A DNA stretch of 64,000 nucleotides from Geopseudomonas aromaticivorans (GCF_019097855.1 NZ_JAHRGL010000019.1:62001-126000), one strand, 5' to 3'. Shown: positions 47,544-56,308, numbered from the stretch's first letter. Numbers and translations are program-made. The notes: generated by a model not told the origin, from the letters alone.

Positions 47544-47939
47544 GGCGTTGAGTTGCGCGAATAACTTGGCAATTTCCCCGCCTTTACGAATCGCTCTTTC
47601 TTGAGCCGTTTCGTTGAGCTCAGAACGAATATTTGCCTTGGCACCTGCCCGCAAAAGAGCGTCTGCAATAGTGAAATTCCCCTTGCTAACTGCGACGTGC
47701 AGTGGGGTTTCGCCCATATCTCCGATGGCATTGGGGGCTGCGCCTGCCGCAAGAAGCACTTTGACGGCGTAGGCATCATCGCGCCAAACCATGACATGAA
47801 GCGGAGTATCACCATCGCAGTCAGTGCTGGAGATAGACACAACTTTTTCACCCATTTCGGCTGGGAAAAGAACGTCTGATGCTGAGGCTAGAATTTCTTC
47901 TAGCGTGGCGTGACGTTTCGGTTCGTGGCCCATAGACAC
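47538..47939 (-). CDS. Ankyrin-repeat cassette protein
   Basis: 133 residues. Three ankyrin units follow a 40-residue leader: DCDGDTPLHVMVWRDDAYAVKVLLAAGAAPN, DMGETPLHVAVSKGNFTIADALLRAGAKAN, and a third (ELNETAQERAIRKGGEIAKLFAQL). No signal peptide. Such small ankyrin proteins bind partner proteins and are frequent in immunity and cassette settings. ATG start a few bases after attC site j. Confidence 0.88.
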   Translation of the reverse strand: MSMGHEPKRHATLEEILASASDVLFPAEMGEKVVSISSTDCDGDTPLHVMVWRDDAYAVKVLLAAGAAPNAIGDMGETPLHVAVSKGNFTIADALLRAGAKANIRSELNETAQERAIRKGGEIAKLFAQLNAT

Positions 47940-48026
47940 CTAACGATTAAGCTAACGGGCGGCCAAAAGCGCAGCTTTTGGACGTCCAGAGAACGAAGTG
48001 AGCGATAGTTGAGCGCATTGTTATGC
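47938..48026. repeat. attC site j
   Basis: 89 bp from ACCTAAC to GTTATGC, stem GGCGGCCAAAAGCGCAGCTTTTGGACGTCC. It is the attC of the first cassette after attI. Confidence 0.92.
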
Positions 48027-48398
48027 TGCGTGCCCCCATATGTGCTCGGACTTGAAAGAGTAGCGATAGAGAGGGATTAATAGTGCTACAGCTATGCTTA
48101 TAGCTGCGATGGCAGCGATAATTTCCCAGGTCTCTTTGATCTCTAGGAGCAACGGCGCGGCATCAATTAAGCTGTAAATGCTGAGGCCGAGATTCAGCAG
48201 AAATGCCGCAATCGCTATATTTTTTGTTCCGACGGCTTTTTGATAAGCGTAGCCGTATATGCAGAATTGCCCAAGAATTTGGATGGTCAATGCAGCTATG
48301 TCCTCTGCCTCAGGGAAGATGTAAGCAAAGGGGAGCGTGAAGACTGCGAAAAGTATAAGTGCTGTGGTTACCCAGAATACAATCTTCCATATCAGCAT
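48021..48398 (-). CDS. Four-span membrane protein, first integron cassette
   Basis: 125 residues with four hydrophobic segments (IVFWVTTALILFAVFTLPFAYIF; the LTIQILGQFCIYGYAYQ region; IAIAAFLLNLGLSIYSLIDA; IIAAIAAISIAVALLIPLY). The N-terminus is short and the C-terminus charged. It is the cassette next to attI and so the most recently captured and nearest to the cassette promoter. No family recognised; function unknown. Confidence 0.75.
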   Translation of the reverse strand: MLIWKIVFWVTTALILFAVFTLPFAYIFPEAEDIAALTIQILGQFCIYGYAYQKAVGTKNIAIAAFLLNLGLSIYSLIDAAPLLLEIKETWEIIAAIAAISIAVALLIPLYRYSFKSEHIWGHAA

Positions 48399-48416
48399 GG
48401 GGCTTACTGCTCCTGA

Positions 48417-48555
48417 GCATAACTACTATTAGACGCCAGATGGTGCGGCGAAATGCGCCATCTGGTGTATAAAAATCCCTTGCCGATGCTGATGTATCCC
48501 TTGTAGGCTGCGGCTTCCAGCAGGATGCTGGGGCCTGTGCGGGGAGTTATACACC
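48417..48555. promoter_or_regulatory. attI site and divergent promoter region of the integron
   Basis: The attI/cassette crossover is at GCATAAC (48417-48423; GTTATGC on the minus strand). The rest holds a strong dyad, GCCAGATGGTGCG..GCGCCATCTGGTG (about 48434-48472). On the minus strand a TATACA near 48470 may be the -10 of the cassette promoter. A GGGGAG ahead of the intI ATG serves as its ribosome site. No clear LexA box was seen. Confidence 0.7.
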
Positions 48556-49521
48556 ATGGATGGCAAGCCCAAATTGCTGGATCGGCTACGTGAGCAGATC
48601 CGTGTCAGACATTATTCGATTCGTACCGAAGCTGTCTATGCGAAGTGGGTGCGGGACTTCATACGATTCCACAAAATGCGCCATCCGGCCGAGATGGGCG
48701 CGCCCGAGGTGGAGCGCTTTCTATCGCACCTTGCGGTCGATATGAATGTTTCGGCGTCCACGCAGAATCAGGCGTTGGCCGCGCTGCTGTTCCTCTACAA
48801 GCATGTGTTGGCCATCGAGCTGCCCTGGCTGGGTGAAGTGGTGCGTGCGAAACGTCCGGAGCGTTTGCCGGTCGTCTTGTCCCGCGAGGAAACCCAGCGG
48901 CTGCTGGCCTGTTTCGACGGGGAGATCGCTCTGGTGGCCGGATTGCTGTATGGCTCCGGCATGCGCCTGATGGAGGCGATGCGTTTGCGGGTCAAGGATG
49001 TGGATTTCGGACGCAACGAGATCATCGTCCGTGATGGCAAGGGCATGAAGGATCGGGTCACCTTGTTGCCGGCTCGCCTGGTAGAGCCATTGCGGCAGCA
49101 CCTCGGTTGGGTCAAGGCGCTGCATCAGCGTGATCTGGCCGAGGGATTCGGCGAGGTCTATCTACCGTTTGCCCTGGCACGCAAGTATCCGAACGCGCCG
49201 AAGGAGTGGGGGTGGCAGTATGTGTTTCCTGCGCCGAACCACTCAGTCGATCCACGCTCCGGTGTGAAGCGTCGCCACCACCTGGATGAAAAGCGGGTGC
49301 AGCGGGCTTTCCGGGCGGCCGTGCGAGCAACCGGGATCGACAAGCCGGCTACGCCGCATACCCTGCGGCACTGCTTCGCCACTCACCTGCTGGAAAGCGG
49401 GCAGGACATCCGCACGGTGCAGGAGCTGCTCGGCCATGCGGATGTGAAGACCACCATGATCTACACCCATGTGCTCAATCGCGGCGGGCTGGCCGTGCTG
49501 AGTCCTTTGGACCGGCCTTGA
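48556..49521 (+). CDS. intI: Integron integrase IntI
   Basis: 321-residue tyrosine recombinase that recombines attC with attI. The N-terminal SAM-like domain includes [15 protein letters not shown] and [11 protein letters not shown]. The catalytic domain includes [44 protein letters not shown] and the nucleophile Tyr303 in MIYTHV. The extra IntI-specific segment is present ([24 protein letters not shown] ... [13 protein letters not shown]). It is transcribed away from the cassettes, the normal arrangement. The length is usual and the frame intact, so it is probably functional. Confidence 0.95.
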   Translation: MDGKPKLLDRLREQIRVRHYSIRTEAVYAKWVRDFIRFHKMRHPAEMGAPEVERFLSHLAVDMNVSASTQNQALAALLFLYKHVLAIELPWLGEVVRAKRPERLPVVLSREETQRLLACFDGEIALVAGLLYGSGMRLMEAMRLRVKDVDFGRNEIIVRDGKGMKDRVTLLPARLVEPLRQHLGWVKALHQRDLAEGFGEVYLPFALARKYPNAPKEWGWQYVFPAPNHSVDPRSGVKRRHHLDEKRVQRAFRAAVRATGIDKPATPHTLRHCFATHLLESGQDIRTVQELLGHADVKTTMIYTHVLNRGGLAVLSPLDRP

Positions 49522-49527
49522 GCCTGC

Positions 49528-49640
49528 TCACTCGCACTGGCTATGCCCGCAACTCAGGCAGGTGGCGCAGCCTTCCAGGCGGACTACTGCCGGGGTATGG
49601 CATTGCTCGCAGCGGCTAGCCCTGGGCTGGAAGCCTTGGA
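49528..49640 (-). pseudogene. nrdJb 3' remnant downstream of intI
   Basis: On the minus strand it reads CEQCHTPAVVRLEGCATCL, then SCGHSQCE and a stop, clearly the cysteine-rich tail of NrdJb (CGHCHTQAVVQLEGCATCL in the intact gene at 50189). Homology ends upstream at about 49640. The copy is diverged, not a recent exact duplicate. Confidence 0.88.
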
Positions 49641-49707
49641 GCGCGGCCCGAAGCACGTTCGCTTACTCTGCCAATCATGAACCGCCGTGTTGCTGTCGGG
49701 CCTGCGC

Positions 49708-50052
49708 TTATTCTTGCCTGACTATATCGACGGAGACTTCCACCGCCGGGAGCGTTCCCCGGTTCTCCAGCCAGTGTGTGGTGTTCCTGTCCTCGGGCCA
49801 GCCCACGCCCGGCCCATAGTCGGTGGCGACGCCATTGCGATGGTCGGTGATCGTGCCCTGCAGGATGTAGACGGTGCCTGGCCGGTCCTTGTGGTCGTGA
49901 AGCGGCCCGAAGACGCCCCCAGGCGCGATGGTCACCAGGCGCATCCTGAGTTGGCGCCCGGCCATGCCTTCGATCTCCGGGCCAAGGTCGACCGTCGCCA
50001 GTAGTTCTACCGTGACACCTTGCGTCTCAGGGGCTACCTGTTCGTTGCTCAT
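49708..50052 (-). CDS. Cupin-domain protein
   Basis: 114-residue single cupin barrel: the first metal motif is PLHDHKDRPGTVYILQG (His, His, Glu-like positions) and the second half has GPGVGWPEDRNTTHWLENRG with a conserved His. Such small proteins bind a metal and act as isomerases, dioxygenases or sensors. It is not flanked by attC sites and lies between the two nrdJb/intI fragments, apart from the cassette array. A GAGAGCACC-type ribosome site precedes the ATG. Substrate unknown. Confidence 0.85.
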   Translation of the reverse strand: MSNEQVAPETQGVTVELLATVDLGPEIEGMAGRQLRMRLVTIAPGGVFGPLHDHKDRPGTVYILQGTITDHRNGVATDYGPGVGWPEDRNTTHWLENRGTLPAVEVSVDIVRQE

Positions 50053-50122
50053 GGTGCTCTCCTCGCTGGATTGTCGGGCCCATTGTTGCAGTCAGAGGGC
50101 GCGCCTTGGCGCGTTCCGTTTG

Positions 50123-50182
50123 GGTACCCATGTGCTCGATCGTGGTGGGCTGGCTGCGCTGAGTCCGCGTGACCGACCGTGA
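50123..50182 (+). pseudogene. intI 3' remnant next to nrdJb
   Basis: Reads THVLDRGGLAALSPRDRP and stop, the counterpart of [18 protein letters not shown] at the end of the intact IntI. It is directly followed by the 3' end of nrdJb, repeating the order intI end / nrdJb tail seen at 49466-49640. Confidence 0.88.
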
Positions 50183-50188
50183 ACCCGC

Positions 50189-50866
50189 TCACCCGCACTT
50201 GCTATGCCCGCAGTTCAGGCAGGTCGCGCAGCCTTCCAGTTGCACCACCGCCTGGGTGTGGCAGTGGCCGCACAGTTGTGCGCCCGGCGGGAAGCCTTCG
50301 CCGGGTTCCAGCGCCGCGGCGCCCTGGCTGGCCTCCCAGGCGGCGCGGCGTTCGTCCAGGTAGCGCTGCTGCGCTTCGTCCGTTTGCCGGCCTTGCAGCA
50401 TGCCGATGGCGATCAGGTGGCGCTCCAGCACGGCGCCGATCTCGGCGACGATGGACGGCATGTAGACGCCGCCCTTCTTCAGATAGCCGCCGCGCGGGTC
50501 GAACACCGCCTTGAGTTCCTCGACCAGGAAGGTGCAGTCGCCGCCCTTGCGCAGCACCGCGGACATGATGCGGGTGAGGGCGACGATCCACTGGAAGTGG
50601 TCCATGTTCTTCGAGTTGATGAAGATCTCGAACGGACGCCGCTGCTCGAAGGGCGTGCCGGCGTTGAGCAGGATGTCGTTGATGGTCACGTAGAGTGCGT
50701 GCTCGAACAGCGGCGACTTGATCTTGTAGGTGGCGCCGACCAGCACCTCCGGGCGCTGCAGGGTTTCGTCCAGCTGCACCGGCGGCTGCCCGGCCGCCTC
50801 GGCGGGGCGCAGGCTTTGGTCGACCACCTTGAAGCTCTTGATGCGCTGGCTGATCTTGACGGTCAT
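50189..50866 (-). CDS. nrdJb: Class II ribonucleotide reductase subunit NrdJb (TSCPD domain)
   Basis: 225 residues. The TSCPD-type domain covers most of the chain (TINDILLNAGTPFEQRRPFEIFINSKN, FQWIVALTRIMSAVLRKGG). The C-terminal metal/redox tail is CGHCHTQAVVQLEGC..CLNCGHSKCG. In P. aeruginosa the B12-dependent reductase is split the same way, NrdJb being the smaller subunit needed for activity. It follows nrdJa, with one repeat between them. The start at 50866 is chosen at the conserved MTVKISQRIKSF; upstream in-frame codons come from the repeat. Confidence 0.92.
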   Translation of the reverse strand: MTVKISQRIKSFKVVDQSLRPAEAAGQPPVQLDETLQRPEVLVGATYKIKSPLFEHALYVTINDILLNAGTPFEQRRPFEIFINSKNMDHFQWIVALTRIMSAVLRKGGDCTFLVEELKAVFDPRGGYLKKGGVYMPSIVAEIGAVLERHLIAIGMLQGRQTDEAQQRYLDERRAAWEASQGAAALEPGEGFPPGAQLCGHCHTQAVVQLEGCATCLNCGHSKCG

Positions 50867-50896
50867 GGGCGTTCTCACGATGCGCACGTGGTGCTG

Positions 50897-51011
50897 GTAG
50901 GGTGGGTTAGGCCAGCGGCCGTAACCCACCAACCGGCCGCGAGGCCGGTCTCTGGCGATGCCTGACGGCATCGATGGCGGGTTACTCCGCGTTGCGGCTA
51001 ACCCTCCCTAC
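50897..51011. repeat. 115-bp palindromic repeat, GTAGG..TTAGG family, copy 2
   Basis: GTAGGGTGGGTTAGGC pairs with GCTAACCCTCCCTAC; inside are CGGCCGCGAGGCCGG and GATGCCTGACGGCATC hairpins. Same family as 33554-33668. It lies between nrdJa and nrdJb; a frame from it (MPSGIARDRPRGRLVGYG) is an artefact of the repeat. Confidence 0.88.
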
Positions 51012-51031
51012 ACATGATCCGGCATGCGTTT

Positions 51032-53173
51032 TCAATACTTGCCGTAATAGCCTTCCTTCAGCGCGTCGAACAGGTTGGCGGCGCTGTTCACCTCGCCGTC
51101 GTACTCGACCAGTTCGTTGCCACGCAGCTCGACCACGCTGCCGTCGTCCAGCTCGAAGCGGTACAGGGTGTTTTCCAGGTCGGCCTCGCGCACCAGCACG
51201 CCCTGGAAGGCCACCGGGTTGAAGCGGAAGGTGGTGCACCCCTTGAGGCCCTGGCGCCAGGCGTAGCGGTAGATGTCCTTGAACGCCTCGAACGGGTAGT
51301 CGTTGGGCACGTTGGCGGTCTTGGAGATCGACGAGTCGACCCACTTCTGCGCCGCCGCCTGGATGTCGACGTGCTGGGTCGGGCCGATGTCGTCGGCGCT
51401 GACGAACCACTCCGGCAGCCGGTGCGCTGGGTCGTCGCTGTCCGGCTCTGCCTGCGGATCGACCAGCGCGCGGTAGGCCAGCAGCTCGTAGCTGAACACC
51501 TCGACCTGCTCCTTGGCCTTGCGTCCGGGGCGGACCAGGTTGCGCACGTAGCGGTGGGCGAAGCTCGGCTCGATGCCGTTGGAGGCGTTGTTGGCCAGGC
51601 TCAGGCTGATGGTGCCGGTGGGCGCGATGGAGCTGTGGTGGGTGAAGCGCGCGCCGGTTTCGGCCAGCGCGGCGACCAGCTCTGGGGCGACTTCGGCGAG
51701 GCGCTGCAGGTAGCGCGAGTAGCGCGCGTGCAGCACGCGGCCGGGCACCTTGTCGCCGACCTGGTAGCCGTCGACGGCCAGCTCCGGGCGCTGCCTGAGC
51801 ATTCGTGGCGTCACTTCGAACTCCTCGGCCAGCAGCGGCGCCGGGCCCTTTTCCCTGGCCAGTTCCAGCGCCACCTGCCAGCCGACCAGCGCCAGCTCGC
51901 GGGCCACCTCCTCGGTGAAGCGGCAGGCCTCGGCGCTGTCGTAGCGCAGGCGCAGCATGGCCAGCGCCGAGCCGAGGCCGAGAAAGCCCATGCCGTGGCG
52001 GCGCTTGGCGAGGATCTCCTGGCGCTGCGCCTGCAGCGGCAGGTTGTTCAGTTCCACCACGTTGTCCAGCAGGCGGGTGAACACGCGCACCACCTGGCGG
52101 AAACGTTCCCAGTCGAAGCGCGCCTTGACGCTGAACGGCTCATCGACGAACACGGTCAGGTTGACCGAGCCGAGCAGGCAGGCGCCGTAGGGGGGCAGTG
52201 GCTGTTCGCCGCACGGATTGGTCGCCCTGATCTCCTCGCACCACCAGTTGTTGTTCAGCTGGTTGACCCGGTCGATGAGGATGAAGCCCGGCTCGGCGAA
52301 GTCGTAGGTGGCGGCCATCAGCATGTCCCACAGGTGGCGGGCGCGCACCTTGCCGTAGACCTTGCAGGCCACCGTGCCGTCGTCGCGCACCGGGTAGCCC
52401 TCGTGTAGCGGCCAGTCGCGCCAGAGCACCTGCTGCGGATCGTCGAGATCCAGCTCGGCCGCCTCGCGCGGGTGCACCGGGAAGACCAGCGGCCAGTCGG
52501 CGTCGTTCTCCACCGCCTGCATGAAGTCGTCGCCGATCAGCAGGCTCAGGTTGAACTGGCGCAGGCGGCCGTCTTCGCGCTTGGCGCGGATGAACTCGCG
52601 CACGTCCGGGTGGGCGACGTCGAAGGTGGCCATCTGCGCGCCGCGCCGCCCTCCCGCCGAGCTGACGGTGAAGCACATGCGGTCGAAGATATCCATGAAT
52701 GACAGCGGCCCGCTGGTGCGCGCGCCGGCGCCGGAAACCAGCGCGCCGCGCGGGCGCAGGGTGGAGAACTCGTAGCCGATACCGCAGCCGGCCTTGAGGG
52801 TCAGCCCGGCCTCGTGGAGCTTGGTGAGGATGTCGTCCATCGAGTCGCCGATGGTCGCGGAAACGGTGCAGTTGATGGTCGAGGTGGCCGGCCGGCGCTG
52901 CTGGGCGCCGGCATTGGCGACGATCCGCCCGGCGGGGATGGCGCCGTTGCGCAGCGCCCAGAGGAACTGCGCGTACCAGTGCTCGCGCAACTCGGGCGCC
53001 TCCACGTCGGCGAGGGCGCGGGCGACCCGCCGCCAGGTGGCGTCGAGGTCGGCGTCGACCGGAGTGCCGTCGGGCTCGACCAGCCGGTACTTCTGCGCCC
53101 AGATGTCCGCGGAGGCGTCCTGCAGCGGAATGCTACCGCCCCCCGGCGGGGCAGGGGTGCCGTGCTTGGCCAT
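51032..53173 (-). CDS. nrdJa: Adenosylcobalamin-dependent ribonucleotide reductase NrdJa
   Basis: 713-residue catalytic subunit of a class II reductase that makes deoxyribonucleotides with or without oxygen, using adenosylcobalamin as radical source. Conserved elements: STINCTVSATIGDSMDDIL, KAGCGIGYEFSTLRP, GARTSGPLSFMDIFDRM, SAGGRRGAQMATFDVAHPD, the active-site NPCGEQPLPPYGACLLGSVNL and SIAPTGTISL. The frame is open upstream, but the ATG at 53173 (with GAGGT before it) gives the P. aeruginosa-like length. It depends on the B12 made by the cob genes of this window. A repeat separates it from nrdJb. Confidence 0.94.
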   Translation of the reverse strand: MAKHGTPAPPGGGSIPLQDASADIWAQKYRLVEPDGTPVDADLDATWRRVARALADVEAPELREHWYAQFLWALRNGAIPAGRIVANAGAQQRRPATSTINCTVSATIGDSMDDILTKLHEAGLTLKAGCGIGYEFSTLRPRGALVSGAGARTSGPLSFMDIFDRMCFTVSSAGGRRGAQMATFDVAHPDVREFIRAKREDGRLRQFNLSLLIGDDFMQAVENDADWPLVFPVHPREAAELDLDDPQQVLWRDWPLHEGYPVRDDGTVACKVYGKVRARHLWDMLMAATYDFAEPGFILIDRVNQLNNNWWCEEIRATNPCGEQPLPPYGACLLGSVNLTVFVDEPFSVKARFDWERFRQVVRVFTRLLDNVVELNNLPLQAQRQEILAKRRHGMGFLGLGSALAMLRLRYDSAEACRFTEEVARELALVGWQVALELAREKGPAPLLAEEFEVTPRMLRQRPELAVDGYQVGDKVPGRVLHARYSRYLQRLAEVAPELVAALAETGARFTHHSSIAPTGTISLSLANNASNGIEPSFAHRYVRNLVRPGRKAKEQVEVFSYELLAYRALVDPQAEPDSDDPAHRLPEWFVSADDIGPTQHVDIQAAAQKWVDSSISKTANVPNDYPFEAFKDIYRYAWRQGLKGCTTFRFNPVAFQGVLVREADLENTLYRFELDDGSVVELRGNELVEYDGEVNSAANLFDALKEGYYGKY

Positions 53174-53440
53174 GGCCAGGACCTCGCTGCGGCCGAAGGA
53201 TGCTTTCACCTTAGCTGCAGGTCGGCGGGCACGCGCGGCTGTCGGTCGTGCGCGGTGGGTTGATGTCCGCCGAGTGGTTTCAAGGAGCGCGGCGGCTGGC
53301 TCGCGAGGCATTGCGTCGATATCCGGGGGGCGCGGGCGGAGGTGGTTGTGAGGTGGCGATCCGTCGCAACCATTAACCTTGGAGTAACGATCAGCCGCCG
53401 GGCTTGATTGAACGCCCCCCGCCCAAACCCTAACGTGACT

Positions 53441-53462
53441 CCACGACAGCGGAACCTCGTGG
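53441..53462 (+). promoter_or_regulatory. Dyad overlapping the mdcA ribosome-binding site
   Basis: CCACGA (53441-53446) and TCGTGG (53457-53462) form a six-base dyad whose right arm runs into the GGAG ribosome site of mdcA (53461-53464). It could hide the site in RNA or be an operator. The rest of the 296-base spacer from 53174 holds the promoters of mdcA and nrdJa; an AACCATTAACCTTGGAGTAACG stretch lies near 53368 but no known regulator site was recognised. Confidence 0.4.
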
Positions 53463-53469
53463 AGTAGCC

Positions 53470-55131
53470 ATGACAACAACAATTTCCCCCCCGCCACAGT
53501 GGTCGCGCCGGCGCAGCGAGAAGCAGCGCCGCCTCGCCCAGGTGCGCCAGCTGGCCGACGGCGTGGTCCTGCCGACCGACAAGATCGTCGCCGCCCTGGA
53601 AGCGCTGATCGCCCCCGGCGATCGCGTGGTGCTGGAAGGCAACAACCAGAAGCAGGCCGACTTCCTCTCCCGCTCGCTGGCCAAGGCCGATCCGGGCCGG
53701 CTGCACGACCTGCACATGATCATGCCCAGCGTCAGCCGCAGCGAGCATCTGGACCTGTTCGAGCGCGGCATCGCCCGCAAGCTGGACTTCTCCTTCGCCG
53801 GTCCGCAGAGCCTGCGCATCGGCCAGCTGATGGAGGACGGCCTGCTCGAAGTCGGCGCCATCCACACCTACATCGAGCTGTACTCGCGCCTCTTGGTCGA
53901 CCTGATCCCCAGCGTCGCTCTGGTCGCCGGCTTCGCCGCCGACCGCGCGGGCAACATCTACACCGGGCCGAGCACCGAGGACACCCCGGCGCTGGTCGAG
54001 GCGGCGGCGTTCAGCGACGGCATCGTCATCGTCCAGGTCAACGAGATCGTCGACGACGTGCGCGACCTGCCGCGCGTGGACATCCCGGCCAGCTGGGTCG
54101 ACTTCGTGGTGCAGGCCGACAGGCCGTTCTATATCGAGCCGCTGTTCACCCGCGATCCGCGCCACATCAAGCCGGTGCACGTGCTGATGGCGATGATGGC
54201 GATCCGCGGCATCTACGAGAAGCACAACGTCCAGTCGCTCAACCACGGCATCGGCTTCAACACCGCGGCCATCGAGTTGATCCTGCCGACCTACGGCGAG
54301 CGCCTCGGCCTCAAGGGCAAGATCTGCCGCAACTGGACGCTCAATCCGCACCCGACGCTGATCCCGGCCATCGAGACCGGCTGGGTGCAGAGCGTGCACT
54401 GCTTCGGCACCGAGCTGGGCATGGAGAACTACGTGGCGGCGCGCCCGGACGTGTTCTTCACCGGCCGCGACGGCTCGCTGCGCTCCAACCGCATGATGTG
54501 CCAGCTGGCCGGCCAGTACGCGGTCGACCTGTTCATCGGCGCCACCCTGCAGGTGGATGGCGACGGCCATTCCTCCACCGTCACCCGCGGCCGCCTGGCC
54601 GGCTTCGGCGGCGCGCCGAACATGGGCCACGACCCGCGCGGCCGTCGCCATGCCACGCCCGCCTGGCTGGATATGACCGAGCCGGTGACCCTGCTCGAGC
54701 GCGGCAAGAAGCTCGTCGTGCAGATGGTCGAGACCTACCAGGAGGGCGGCAAACCCACCTTCGTCGAGCAGCTCGACGCGGTGGAGGTGGCGCGCAAGGT
54801 CGGCATGCCGCTGGCGCCGGTGATGATCTACGGCGACGACGTCACCCACCTGCTCACCGAGGAAGGCATCGCCTACCTGTACAAGGCCCGTTCGCTGGAG
54901 GAGCGCCAGGCGATGATCGCCGCGGTGGCCGGGGTCACCAGCATCGGCCTGCGCCATGACCCGAAGGACACCGAGCGCATGCGTCGCGAAGGGCTGATCG
55001 CCCTGCCGGAGGATCTCGGCATCCGCCGCACCGACGCCAGCCGCGAGCTGCTCGCCGCCAAGAGCATCGCCGAGCTGGTCGACTGGTCCGGCGGCCTCTA
55101 CAACCCGCCCGCCAAGTTCAGGAGCTGGTGA
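53470..55131 (+). CDS. mdcA: Malonate decarboxylase alpha subunit (acyl-carrier transferase)
   Basis: 553 residues. MdcA exchanges acetyl for malonyl on the MdcC thiol, the first step of the biotin-independent malonate decarboxylase. Seen: [110 protein letters not shown] and [20 protein letters not shown]. Length matches the family (about 550). GGAG lies six bases before the ATG. It leads the operon mdcABCDEGH-madLM; the stop overlaps the mdcB start by one base. Confidence 0.96.
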   Translation: MTTTISPPPQWSRRRSEKQRRLAQVRQLADGVVLPTDKIVAALEALIAPGDRVVLEGNNQKQADFLSRSLAKADPGRLHDLHMIMPSVSRSEHLDLFERGIARKLDFSFAGPQSLRIGQLMEDGLLEVGAIHTYIELYSRLLVDLIPSVALVAGFAADRAGNIYTGPSTEDTPALVEAAAFSDGIVIVQVNEIVDDVRDLPRVDIPASWVDFVVQADRPFYIEPLFTRDPRHIKPVHVLMAMMAIRGIYEKHNVQSLNHGIGFNTAAIELILPTYGERLGLKGKICRNWTLNPHPTLIPAIETGWVQSVHCFGTELGMENYVAARPDVFFTGRDGSLRSNRMMCQLAGQYAVDLFIGATLQVDGDGHSSTVTRGRLAGFGGAPNMGHDPRGRRHATPAWLDMTEPVTLLERGKKLVVQMVETYQEGGKPTFVEQLDAVEVARKVGMPLAPVMIYGDDVTHLLTEEGIAYLYKARSLEERQAMIAAVAGVTSIGLRHDPKDTERMRREGLIALPEDLGIRRTDASRELLAAKSIAELVDWSGGLYNPPAKFRSW

Positions 55132-56006
55132 TGAGCGCCCGGATTGCGGCACGCCCGCAACTGAGCCTGGCCGAGGCGCTCGCCGATCTCGCCGTCGAGG
55201 CGCTGATCGACGAGGTCGAACTGTCGCCCAAGCCGGCGCTGGTCGACCGCCGCGGCAGCGGCGCCCATGACGACCTGAGCCTGGGGCTGATGCACGCCTC
55301 GGCCTGGTCGCTGTGGGCCACCTTCCACGACATGGCCGCCGCCGGCGAGAAAGCCGGGCAGGTCGACCTGGCCCTGCGCGAGACCCTCGGCCGCCTCGGC
55401 CGCGACGGCGAGGCGCAGATGCTCGAGGTCACCGGCGGGGTCAACACCCACCGCGGGGCGATCTGGGCGCTGGGCCTGCTGGTCACCGCTGCCGCCCAGG
55501 AAAGTCGGCCGGCGCCGGCCGGCGTGACCCTGCGCGCCGCCCGCCTGGCGCGGCTGGAGGATAGCCATATCCCACAGCGTGCGCCGAGCAACGGCGAGCG
55601 GGTGCGCCAGCGCTACGGCGTCGGCGGCGCGCGCGCCGAGGCGCAGGCCGGCTTTCCCGGTGCGCTGCACCACGGCCTGCCGCAGCTCGCACGCAGCCGC
55701 GCCGCCGGCGCCGGCGAGAGCCACGCCCGGCTGGATGCGCTGCTGGCGATCATGGCCCAGCTCGACGACACCTGCGTGCTGCACCGCGCCGGCAGCGCAG
55801 GCCTGGCCTGCATGCAGGACGGCGCCCGCGCAGTACTGGAATCTGGCGGCAGCGCCAGCCTGGCCGGTCGCCGCCGGCTCAGGGAGTTGGACGTCTGTCT
55901 TTTGAGGTTGAATGCCTCGCCCGGCGGTGCAGCCGATCTGCTCGCCGCGACTTTATTCCTCGACCGCCTGGAGCCGACGCTCCGGGCGCAGATTGGGAGC
56001 CTGTGA
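55131..56006 (+). CDS. mdcB: Triphosphoribosyl-dephospho-CoA synthase
   Basis: 291 residues. MdcB (CitG-type) builds the precursor of the MdcC prosthetic group from ATP and dephospho-CoA. Motifs: [26 protein letters not shown] near the N-terminus, [22 protein letters not shown] and the C-terminal [17 protein letters not shown] at 55131 shares a base with the mdcA stop (TGATG) and has AGGAG six bases upstream; a GTG at 55128 is also in frame. Confidence 0.94.
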   Translation: MSARIAARPQLSLAEALADLAVEALIDEVELSPKPALVDRRGSGAHDDLSLGLMHASAWSLWATFHDMAAAGEKAGQVDLALRETLGRLGRDGEAQMLEVTGGVNTHRGAIWALGLLVTAAAQESRPAPAGVTLRAARLARLEDSHIPQRAPSNGERVRQRYGVGGARAEAQAGFPGALHHGLPQLARSRAAGAGESHARLDALLAIMAQLDDTCVLHRAGSAGLACMQDGARAVLESGGSASLAGRRRLRELDVCLLRLNASPGGAADLLAATLFLDRLEPTLRAQIGSL

Positions 56007-56008
56007 AC

Positions 56009-56308
56009 ATGGAAACCCTGTCCTTTGCCTTTCCCGCCGGCCTGCCGGCAAGCCGGCGCGCCCAGGTGGGCTGCGTCGGTTCCGGCGACCTGGAGGTGCT
56101 GCTCGAGCCCGGCCAGGCCGGCAGCCTGAGCATCCAGGTGGTCACCTCGGTGAACGGCAGCGCCGAGCGCTGGCGCCACCTGTTCGAGCGCATGTTCGCC
56201 GGTGGCAACCCGCCGGCCCTGAACGTCGATATCCACGATTTCGGCGCCACCCCCGGTGTGGTGCGGCTGCGTCTGGAGCAGGCGCTGGAGGAGGTGAGCG
56301 ATGTCTGA
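56009..56308 (+). CDS. mdcC: Malonate decarboxylase delta subunit (acyl carrier protein)
   Basis: 99 residues. The carrier protein bears 2'-(5''-phosphoribosyl)-3'-dephospho-CoA on Ser25, in VGSGDLEVL. Also seen: VVTSVNGSAERW and IHDFGATPGVVRLRLEQALEE. I start at the ATG 56009 (GGGAG at good distance); a GTG two codons earlier overlaps the mdcB stop. It overlaps mdcD by eight bases. Confidence 0.94.
   Translation: METLSFAFPAGLPASRRAQVGCVGSGDLEVLLEPGQAGSLSIQVVTSVNGSAERWRHLFERMFAGGNPPALNVDIHDFGATPGVVRLRLEQALEEVSDV

Larger units (their letters stand above)
41101..49521. mobile_element. Chromosomal integron (integrase plus cassette array)
   Basis: intI (48556-49521, plus strand) and attI lie at the right; about ten cassettes run to the left, all with genes on the minus strand and separated by attC sites of 72-99 bp with YAAC/GTT core ends. 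Cassette sequence is visibly richer in A and T than the flanking chromosome. One attC carries an IS1111-type element. The last cassette (alpha/beta hydrolase) has no attC behind it and is fused to an nrdJb remnant. Confidence 0.93.

Noticed and set aside
47465-47851. 128-codon frame overlapping the ankyrin cassette
   Set aside because: It is in another frame, runs into the attC site, and has no ankyrin or other pattern, while 47538-47939 encodes clear ankyrin units.
42049-48026. Repeated, regularly spaced palindromic sequences that could be taken for a CRISPR-like array
   Set aside because: They are 72-99 bp, have integron core ends (YAAC and GTT), variable middles, and gene-sized spacers; they are attC sites. 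No CRISPR array or cas gene was seen.
50870-50971. N-terminal extension of nrdJb beginning MPSGIARDRPRG
   Set aside because: These codons come from the 115-bp repeat; the same peptide appears from the copy near 33630.
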